Source: Dromaius novaehollandiae (taxonomy: Eukaryota > Chordata > Aves > Casuariiformes > Dromaiidae). Taken from it: DNA of 64,000 nucleotides. Numbering within the stretch: the first letter of the stretch is position 1; each line of letters begins with the position of its first letter. The DNA lies in the NCBI RefSeq assembly GCF_036370855.1, contig NC_088100.1, forward strand, positions 33,120,563 to 33,184,562, given 5' to 3'. A program made the position numbers and the translations under genes. Positions 55,401 through 64,000 of this stretch are shown piece by piece. The notes below the pieces were generated by a model. It did not search any database and was not told where the DNA came from. It was given only the letters and a program-made list of their open reading frames with translations.

Positions 55401-58400
55401 AATGTTGGTACAAATGGAGCTAAAGTAAAATCATTCTTAGATATTGTATGTTGTGTTTGGATAGCTTCATTTCTGTTGATGCTTCTTTAAAATTTTTTTT
55501 TTCCACTTGAAATTTTAGTCTGGCCCAATGGCTTTGCTGTAGTCTATGCACCAGGTGTCATTTATTTTGATGCTTTTATAAGCGCTTTTATCAATATTAG
55601 TACCAATGATAGTACCACTACTAAGTAGCAACTTCAGATACTCTAGAGTAAGTTTTTTATGAAGAAAGCAAGTACAGGTAATACATTGTTGTGTAAGGCA
55701 GGGGAATGGAATTGAAATAATATTGTAAACTTGTAGATCCAGTCTTTTCTGATCTTCTGTTGTTGTTTCTTTTTTGTGAACTACAGAGCCTCTAAAAAGA
55801 GAATAGTGAAAGTGAAATCTTACAGTACTATTGCATGTTTATCCATTTTGGTTGTTCTGCACTGAGTATACACAGTGCTTTAAAATTCAGTGTCGGGTTT
55901 CATCATGCCAAATGGCTTTTTTTACTACATCAGCCTTCTAAATAGGAGCCCAAAACACAAACAACAGAAGGAGATTTAAGAATTGCTAAAACGAAATAAC
56001 TTGAAGTCTTTTAGTCTCAAACTAAATCAAAGTTTCGAGTTATGAACATAAACAGTTAACTGAAAATTAAATATTCAGATGCTAGTTGTGAGCTTGCAGT
56101 ATGGTTTTAATGCAGACAAGCATGTCAACTTTGTTCTTTTTCTAGCAGCTCCAACATACATGGTTGGTGGCAAAGACAGCCTTCAATTTTTTCTGGTCCT
56201 TGATTATCAGCAACTTAACATACATCTTAGCTGAAAACTTTTTTTCCAAAGGATAGAGTTCGTGTACATTATCAGATTAGATAGGTTTGTACGTCTGTAC
56301 TTAAACTCTAGATGTTTGAAAACTGCTTTTTGTGCTAACTTGTGTACAAGTTTAGATGAATTTCTTGTTTTACAAACATGACCTAAAGCAGGGGAGATTT
56401 TGGTCCCTTGTCTTTAATGCTTGGAATGACAAATCTTCCTGGACTCTTAGTACTTACTTGCCAAAGGGCTTTCTGTTGGATCTGAATTAGACAAAGATAT
56501 TTTGTTCCTCTCCTACAGCCTGCTCTTCAGACTTCATAACTGGTATCAGTATTGGCCTGCTTTTCTAGAAACATTCATCAGCTTTTTTTTCTTAGCTTCT
56601 AAAGGAATGTGAGAATTAGATTAATCACTTTTCTGATGTGTCAATTTTAACAGAATATCTATTGCTGTGGAGTAGGGTTTTTCTTTTTTTGCAAACTGGA
56701 ATTTTTTTTGCTATATTAATGAAGAAGTGTCTGCTCATGACCAACAGTGCATCCAGATACTTGGGTTTAGACCCAAGCATGGAGTAGATGTTCCAGTACT
56801 GATGCTTTTGATCAATCTTACAGAAACAAGCTGTTATTAATGTTTGCTGGATGGAAAATATATATGTTACTTTGAGACTGGATCACATTAGTGCTACTTT
56901 TCAATGACCTCAGTCTATTAAAATTATAAACTGCTTTAAAACTGATACTAAAACCTTGGTTGTCAGCCCTGAGCGGTGATCAGGGTTCTGATATAAGTAT
57001 TGGAGGTTCATTTGTGGCTTTCAACTAATTAGAGGTAGTTTCACCAGAACAGAATGCAGCACCTACTGCAGAGCTGGATGCAGGTACCTGTCATGAGTGA
57101 CTGGTTTGATCTGGGAGTTAGTCTAACCTCAGCACTCGCACTATTGGCCTGGCTAGTCAACAGTATTATCGCAAAAACGTAGAAATAGGTTACTGAGCAG
57201 ATGCTTTCTCAGTTGCCATCTGTAGTCAGAACAGATTCATTAGCTTACACAAATTGGAACTGCTCTGTGGCTCTACTGCTATATAACACAGCAGTTGTTT
57301 GGAAAACAAAGCATTACTGGGACTATAAAATAGCAACATACAACTGGTTGTGAACCACACTGTTCTTCAGCAGTGTTTCATCTATTCGGTAGCTAATATC
57401 ACCCAATGGTATATATGCGTTGCAAACAGGACATAGTTATCAATGCTAACTTTGAACGATCTAACCTAGGCTTTGAGAATGAAATAAGCGGAGTAGTGTT
57501 GAAAGCTGTTTAGAGAAGGGCTATGTATTGAGGTTTTTGCTGTACATTAGATAGGTAAAATATACTGCAGTTTGAAGATATAAACATAATACAGTCTGTC
57601 AAAGTAAGGAGAGCTTGGTAGAGAGTACAAGGGAGAATGAAAACATTTTACTGAAATCTTAGATCATCATGTAACCCCACTGATTTGTTAAAATATTCTG
57701 TATGGGTTAGTTCATGAGTTAAAAATGAGTGTTTTGAAACACCCCTGAAAACCAAGTATATGATGATTGAGTTGTTTGGTTTCTCCTCACACTTGAGGAG
57801 GGCATTAACATTCTTAATAATAGCTTTGGTATTATTCAAAATTTGGAATATTCTCATTAAATAATACCCAAGATAACAAAAGAATATCTACCTGTACGTT
57901 GTAATATCATTGTAGGTATTAATTTTATTTGATGCTAGTTCTGACATGTGAACGTGACATAATACAACAACTGAGCATAGGTTAGGAACAAAACAGTTGA
58001 AACTGCAGGGCATTTATTCCTGGCTACTTTGCTCTACCCCTCTTCAAGGCTCTTCTACGTTCAGCGCAGTGCTGGCCTGCTCCCAGTTCTGGAGGTAGCT
58101 TGTTCAGTATTAGCTTGGTACGTTAACGGGGTGCTGATCAGCTGTTCCTCAAATGTGCTTGTCCCCATGGCAAATAGTTATCCAGGCTTCTCAGGTGTGC
58201 TTATCAGCTCTTGATATTCTAACTGCTTAACCACTGGCCGTAGATGGACTGCTGCAGAGTCTGGGGTTTTTTAATCCTGTTTTATGCTCATCATGCTTAT
58301 CCAGCTACTCCTATTGACTTGACTGGATTTTTTTCACCTTTCATATTTCCTTATCTAGTGCAGCATGGTAGATAGCATATTTAACATAATGTGGTGGTGA

Positions 58401-60611
58401 CAAAACTGTTCATCAGTCTTAAGTCCTGCTGTTGCTCTCATTATATCAACTTAATCCACTTTTTTGTACACTGTAATGTTTTTTCTCTTAAAAATCTTCA
58501 TTCATATGCCTTTTGCACACTTGCTTAGTTGCCTCCTTGTGTATGTGAAGTAGTATGCTTTCAAGTGCTGGTTGTTACCTTGAAGAGAATGCAGTGTTGC
58601 TGTGTATTTTTAAACATTACATTTGGACATTTCTCCACTTGCCTATCCTGTCCCATATCACAGGCTAGACTGCAACTGCTTTTCACTCTGTCTGCTTATA
58701 GATTACATACTGTTTCTCCAGTACTTGGTTTGCAAAATTACGGTAATTAAACTTTCGTAAGATTACCTTATTTTAGGTTGGACGATCCCTTAACTTATGT
58801 AGATGATATGTAGATTGAGAAGCACCATTATGGAAGGATGGAGATGAAGGGGAGAATCAGCACAATAGATGTTTGTGTCACATCTCCCCCATGAAATTCT
58901 GCTCCTCTGTTTGTGTGGTCAGTAGCTGTTACCTGCTGCTCACTTGTGAGAGCCATTTGAGAGAGCTGTTGACCTTCAGTTCTCTAAAATCTGAAGTATA
59001 AGAAAGAATTAAAGAACAAAAATCTCACTTATCTTTAGCAAACTGAAAGTATATTTAAGTTGTTTAATTATCACAGTTTCTGAAGGAATATATTCATTAG
59101 TAAAATCTTAGTAACATATTATTAGAGCTTATGGCTTAATATCTGTAGTTACCAATTTTTCTGACATCTTTGGTTATGATGTGGTGAAATGAGAATAAGG
59201 ATCACTGTGTTCCTATAGCAACAGAATGCTACACTATAAGAAACTCAGTTTCGTTGCAGCAGGTATATCAGTAACTCTTCTAATAACTTGAGAATTTGAA
59301 AACAGTAAGTTTAAAATTGAGGATTCTGCATTTCGTATTCACAGGTTAAATCTGGTTTAAAAATTGATCCTCTTATAAATCGTTCCTGAAACTCAGCACT
59401 ATCTTCCAGGTGAAGGATAGTTTCTGAGTTTGTGAATATACTGAATATAAATATTCTATGAATATTCCAAATATATAAGCTATGGTACTGGTAGGATTAT
59501 CTGTAAGAAATATGTTGCAGTTAGACATGAGATAGGATTCTTCTGTAGCTTTGTTTCCTTTTAATGCAAGCTACTTTTTTAAAATTAAGTAAAGATGTGT
59601 CATCTAAATTGGTTATTTTGATCCAACATAATGACCTGCTCTGTAATATCTACAAGGAAACTTTTAGAATAAATGAAGCTAGTAGAGATGATACAAGGCA
59701 GTCTAGAAATGTCACCTTTATAGCTTTGAAGATTACTACGTGTTTGGTAAATCTAATTCAGCTGCATTTTTGTAGTAAAGGGAAAAGAAAGATAATGTTT
59801 CCATTAAAGTGATCAACTATGCAGGAAATAGGATAAGATGATGTATGAAAATGCATTTAGAGAAATGTCATTTTCTTGAGCAAACTGCATCTGTTGCATA
59901 TATATGACTTACACCTTTTGGATAATTCTGGAAGTATGGTTGTGCTAATAGCAGTTTTATACACTGATTCCTAGAAGAGAGATGATACTTGGCTAGTTGC
60001 TCTGGCGTTTTTAGAAGAACAAAAATGACTTCTCTAATGGGTCTGGCATTCCACTGCTGGGATGCTGCTTTATATTAACTTAAGCTTTCTCCTCATTTGG
60101 TGTGCTCTTAGCGAACAGTTAATTGGAACTTTAATGTGTAACTTTCAGCATTTTTTTGCTTTGCTCTTAATGCAAGTATTTTGTTACAGTGAACAAGAAC
60201 AAAGGCATTCTCTCCTCTCCCCCTCCCCTGGGGACAGTGTGCCTTCATGCTTCAGGACATAATGTTTCAATAGTTACACTGGATAAAATTGAACAATGGA
60301 GGAAACCTAATTATTTTTCTTATGCCTGTGATGTGATCTTATCCACATTCATTTTCTTATTTTCTATTCTAGTGAATTTTATTAGAAATCACTTATTGTT
60401 ACTGAACAGTTTTCCTTTAGAAATAGTACTGGTAAAAAGAAAAAAAGAAAAAAAAACCAGGAAATACTTCGTCTTTTTTTTTCTATTTGGTGTGAATTTT
60501 TACTCCAAATTCTTGAAAAAGAATGAAAATCATGTTTCTTAGCTGCCTCTTCTGCTTCCTTTCCACCTATTCTTGCTTATTTTCCTCCTATTTCTTTCCT
60601 CTTTTATACAG
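46409..60611 (+). other. SMAP1: SMAP1 intron 4
   Basis: A 14,203-bp phase-0 intron running from gtaagt to a very long pyrimidine tract (about 60540-60606) and the acceptor ttttatacag. AT-rich. A perfect 23-bp inverted repeat lies at 54839-54861 and 55102-55124. Short tandem duplications are present (aactctttatgctt at 51196 and 51212). I recognise no LINE, RNA gene or additional exon. Confidence 0.85.
54839..55124. repeat. Perfect 23-bp inverted repeat enclosing 240 bp
   Basis: Positions 54839-54861 are the exact reverse complement of 55102-55124 (core: caaaggtgcccatgag and ctcatgggcacctttg). The bases inside and outside do not pair further. A perfect 23-bp match this close is far beyond chance. 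Terminal inverted repeats of a small DNA transposon are one reading, an inverted local duplication another. No target-site duplication or family is evident. Confidence 0.7.
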
Positions 60612-60689
60612 ATATCCTCTTCTGATGCTGCTCAGCCTTTGGCATCCTCTCCTTCTCTGCAAGCTGCTGCTGAGAAGAGCAAAGCTGAG
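60612..60689 (+). CDS. SMAP1: SMAP1 coding exon 5 (serine-rich linker)
   Basis: Encodes residues 139-164: ISSSDAAQPLASSPSLQAA, then AEKSKAE. It matches the SMAP1 segment right after the ArfGAP domain, where the mammalian protein reads ISSSDAPLQPL..., one residue longer. It leads into the Lys/Glu-rich coiled stretch and the clathrin-binding region, which lie beyond this window. Acceptor atacag| after a long pyrimidine tract; donor gag|gtatac. The exon is 78 nt with phase 0 on both sides, so it can be skipped without changing frame, consistent with a cassette exon. Its absence from SMAP2 as I remember it supports the SMAP1 call. Confidence 0.92.
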
Positions 60690-62379
60690 GTATACTGTTT
60701 TCTGGTGTAACTCTTGTCAGGTTACCTTATCTTATTTTTAGTAACACTTGAGGCCTTTAAAATGTTTCTGTCCCCCTTGCTTCCTGGACTAGGTAAATGA
60801 AGAGAACTGATTCAGTGGGATAACCCCCCTAGCTGTACGATTGTCTTATGTTAATGCCTTTATGTTGAAATTTTGATTCTGCTCTGCTTTAGCATCACAA
60901 AACCTTTTTTTCATTCCCAGCTAATGGCATTTTGTCCTGTCCTCTCAGGAATAATTTTCAATACCTTTCTATATTACTTGCTTGTTTCAGAATCTAAATG
61001 ATCAGCCCTGCACTTTAATCTCCCCGGATATAAATATAGAAATAAGTTGGTGACCCTTTTGCTAACTCATACTGTTTTTAGTATCCCTTCTAGTTGGGAA
61101 ATACATGTATAAACTGAAGTTGCATTTAATGTTTAGAAGGGCCTATGAAAAATTTAATACAAGTAAGGTAAGGCATTGTTCATACGAAACTTTCAGTAAA
61201 TGTTAGACTTCCTAATGGTAAATGAAAGGCATCTTTTAAACATGAATACTTGATGTTAGGTTTTTTTATTTGGACGCTTCACTCTAAATTGTGCTTGTAT
61301 ACAGAATATAAAATAACTTATGATCTAAACATAAATCATGTTCTTTTTCTTCTAGATACCATAAAATGCAGCCAGATGTTAGAAATTTAGTTCAGCTATA
61401 TTTAAATATTTATTAAAATCTAAATTAGTCACATGGACTAGGCCACAAGCCTTGGTGAATTTAACTTCTTGCACATTTTTAAGTTGTAGGAAGAATAACA
61501 ACAGCTGCTTCTAATTACTCACCTGTCTCTTCTTAACTATATCTTCTGATGCATTCAAATTTGGAAGTTTCACTGTGTAATTATTTTGCCAGGTTGTTGC
61601 CCAAAAATGAATCTTAAGGAAAAAGGAGAACTTTTCCGCAGACTTCAAGAGCAGTATGAAGACAGTTTAATTTTAGCATCCTGACAATGGTTTTTGACTA
61701 TTTCTGCAAGTAATGAAATAGTTAGGAGTTGAAGTTCTGGCATGAATATGACATCTGAGAAATGTTTTTATTTATCTGAATTTGTTTTTATCTAAATGAG
61801 CTGAAGCACTAAGTTTGCATATTGAACTTGCGAAGTGCGAGGATGCAGGAGTTATGGCTTTTTAAGTTCTCAGTAAAAATGTAGTGAGCAAAAACAAAGT
61901 CACTGGGAATTAAGAGAGGTCCTGTGGGCTGTGTTAAGGTGTGGAGGAAGTAAAACTGGTGAGTAGTGCAATTTAAGTCTTCACATCTCCAGTGTGAAGA
62001 AGTTAGGGATTTCTTAAGTGCCGTGAGAGGCATTTATTGCTTTACACTAGTTTACCTTTATGGAGTGTTTACCATATGAAACTTATTGGAAGCCCTCATA
62101 GTTTTCAAAATCCTGAGGAATAAAACTTTCCTAATACTTTTTCCTCTGAAAGTCAGGTTTTCTCTAACAGAACATATTTAAACACAATTACTGTTGAAGT
62201 CAGACTGGAAATCAAGACGTTCTAAAGAAGATTGTGTGCACAAACTTTAACTCTGCATTCACTAGAATATATTGTAGTAATCTTATGATGTTGTATTTGA
62301 AAAGTAAGTGTGCAGTTATGACACTTCCAACAATCTTTACCAGAAGGAGAAGAAACAGATAGCAGTTGTCTAAGATGTA

Positions 62380-62590
62380 GAACAGCCTCCTTATGGGAAG
62401 AGATTGCATAAACTGGAATTATTCAACTTGGAAGAAAAAAATACTTTTGGAAAAGGTATCACTGAAAAAGGTATGATAGTGTATAAAGTATAGCTAGAAT
62501 GGAGGAGGTTAGAGTGATTATTCACTATTTTTCTTTCAACAAAAAGTAGGAACACAATAAATATGAAAGTTTTAAGATGAAACATGCTTC
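62380..62590 (+). mobile_element. Ancient L3/CR1-type LINE fragment
   Basis: The order 'cttatgggaagagattgcataaactgg-attattcaacttggaag ... ggtatgatagtgtataaagta ... attattcactatttttctttcaac-aaaaagtaggaacaca-aataaatatgaaagtttta' follows the C-terminal coding part of L3/CR1-like LINEs ([15 protein letters not shown]..., DMIEVYKI..., LFT-type block, then N-TRG-HP-like block). It is strongly diverged, with no usable open frame, so it predates the clear CR1 copies in intron 1. The call is from remembered consensus. Confidence 0.6.
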
Positions 62591-63562
62591 TGTACTTGCC
62601 CTACTTGTAAGGTGGGTTTTTTTTTGTTGTTTTTTTTTTTTTCCCCTTGAACATTTGACACTGCCACAGGCAAGATACAGGATCACCTGGGCCTCTTGTC
62701 TGGCCTAGTATGCCTCATTTTTGTGTTCTGCTTGTTCACTGAAATCTAACTTGGTCTCTATCTTTCTTATTCCTCAAAACAGACATTCCAAAAACGCTTC
62801 CCCCCTTTACTGCAGATGGAAATGCATTCTTTAATGGTTGAATCTAACAGATCTTGGCCCTGAGATAAACTGGTTCTCTCATGACTGTTGTGGTTGTTAT
62901 TTCCTGTTGCTTGAGGGACAGCCACATTTAAGTAGGTGCGTGGTGTGATGGACTCATTTTCCAGGACCTGAGTGCTCAAGTTAGCACCTGATGAAACAAC
63001 TCACATGGGTAACTTGTGATTCAAAGGCAGATGGTGTGCCGTATCCCAGTTGAAGCTGCATGGAAGGAATGCTTTAAAAGCTGCTACTAACAAAATTCAG
63101 TAGTCTTACTAGCCCTCACTTTGGTAAATTGAGAAGTGGAATAGATGTAATTCACTGGTCTGTAGAAGTTCTGATGGAGAGATGGTTTGGAGAAATTTCT
63201 TATTCCGTTGAATAATATGTGGATGATTTTTCTTTATGAATGTGGAACCCTGTACTACTTATTATTATTAGATTGTCTGCTGAGAGAAGGATAGCTCACA
63301 AAGCAAGGGGAGAGACTCCCTTAGGCTTGGATGTGAATATCTGTGTCAACATGTCTGAAGACTTTGAGAAGTTTGTATCTGCTTCTCTGCAAAATTATAC
63401 CTGCTTCTGGAGCTGATTTGGAAGATTAAATGCTTCATTTACTGAAGCTTACTTCTGTTCTTTGCTCTCAGGGTCTATTTCTGTCTGATATAGAAAAGTC
63501 TCTTTCCTGTCCTTAAACCAGCCGTTAGGAGTAGTCAACACTGTAAAGCTATTGTAATTGGA

Positions 63563-63840
63563 GAGTCCACAGGAGAACAACGAAAATGCCCTGGTCCAGA
63601 AAGCGGTGATTCATGAAGAGAAGCTGCAAGTATTAGACTGTTCAGTCTGCAGAAGAGACAAATGAAGATACTTTTGTGTGTGTTTGTATATATGTACATA
63701 CATACATATGTGTGTGTGAGAGTGCATGTGTGTGTGTGAGTATATATACATACATATACACACACACATATATCGAGTACCTGAAATGCTGCTGTAGAAA
63801 TGAAGGCAATAGTCTGTTCTGCTTATCTGAGCTCTGCATC
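63563..63840 (+). mobile_element. Ancient CR1/L3-type LINE fragment split by a microsatellite
   Basis: Left part (63563-63670): 'gagagtccacaggagaacaacgaaaatg...tgattcatgaagagaagctgcaagtattagactgttcagtctgcagaagag', the VQRRATKM...YEERLKELGLFSLQKR region. Right part (about 63771-63825): 'cgagtacctgaaatgctgctgtagaaatgaaggcaatagtctgttctgc', the KYLKGCCRDEGNNLFS region. The two parts are in correct order, separated by a 100-bp TG/TA repeat where the element would normally encode a short linking stretch. Confidence 0.65.
63676..63776 (+). repeat. TG/TA/CA composite microsatellite
   Basis: (TG)n, then (TA) and cataca units, a second (TG)n, then tatatacatacatata and (CA)n. The second TG run and the CA run can pair as a hairpin. 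It lies inside an old LINE fragment. Confidence 0.85.
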
Positions 63841-64000
63841 TTCCTGGCAGTTAGTTTCCAGTATAGTGATGTAGTCGACCATTTGAGGACATTGACAGGC
63901 AGGGATGAGATGCTCTAGACAAAAAAGAAAATAGCAGGTGAAATAATGACTGCCATGAGGCTTCAGGATTTACATACTGGGCTGCTACATAAAGTATCAT

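Larger units (their letters stand above)
60690..64000 (+). other. SMAP1: SMAP1 intron 5, partial
   Basis: Begins gtatac. No exon encoding the expected Lys/Glu-rich continuation is visible before the window ends, so at least 3.3 kb of intron remains open. It holds two old LINE fragments (about 62380-62590 and 63563-63840) and a T-rich stretch at 62609-62646. Confidence 0.8.

Noticed and set aside
60690..64000. SMAP1 exon 6 (Lys/Glu-rich segment) before the window end
   Set aside because: I scanned for the expected KEK/EEKKREKE-type codons after a splice acceptor and found none; the next exon must lie to the right.

Overview
The window looks like avian chromosomal DNA. It is AT-rich and contains several CR1 LINE fragments with typical bird-type sequence, no Alu or L1, a much older amniote SINE fragment and older L3/CR1-like LINE debris. 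The host genes are split into short exons by long introns. Another sauropsid is possible but less likely. It is not a prokaryotic or viral sequence, and nearly all open frames of 60-130 codons in it are chance frames.

The one gene I can support is SMAP1 (small ArfGAP 1, an Arf GTPase-activating protein of clathrin-coated vesicles), on the + strand. Five coding exons are visible: 13411-13528, 36613-36746, 41550-41635, 46333-46408 and 60612-60689. Joined, they make 492 nt (164 codons) with no frame break, and the gene runs off the right end. The first four exons hold the whole zinc finger and most of the ArfGAP domain: Cys33, Cys36, Cys53 and Cys56, with the arginine finger at Arg61. The fifth is an in-frame 26-codon linker exon. 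Intron 3 has the hallmarks of a minor (U12-type) intron; introns 1, 2 and 4 look like ordinary U2-type introns.

Layout: 1 to about 13080 is intergenic DNA upstream of SMAP1, with an ancient MIR-like SINE piece near 3600-3735 and an imperfect palindrome (9796-9965) that looks like a foldback or MITE-type element. About 13090-13790 is a CpG island with the promoter, 5' leader (two possible upstream ORFs), exon 1 and a GGGGCC-type G-rich tract at the start of intron 1. Intron 1 (13529-36612) carries four CR1 pieces. Two of them, 10.8 kb apart and in opposite orientation, are almost identical over about 270 bp and share the same stop codon. Introns 2 to 4 are mostly unremarkable, apart from a 22-bp exact direct repeat around exon 2, a 42-nt T tract in intron 3 and a perfect 23-bp inverted repeat in intron 4. 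The visible part of intron 5 holds two old L3/CR1-type fragments, one split by a TG/TA microsatellite.

I found no convincing new biological system. The best leads are the U12-type intron inside the ArfGAP domain, the near-identical inverted CR1 pair, and the two foldback structures. All family assignments come from recognising sequence by eye; no search was run.
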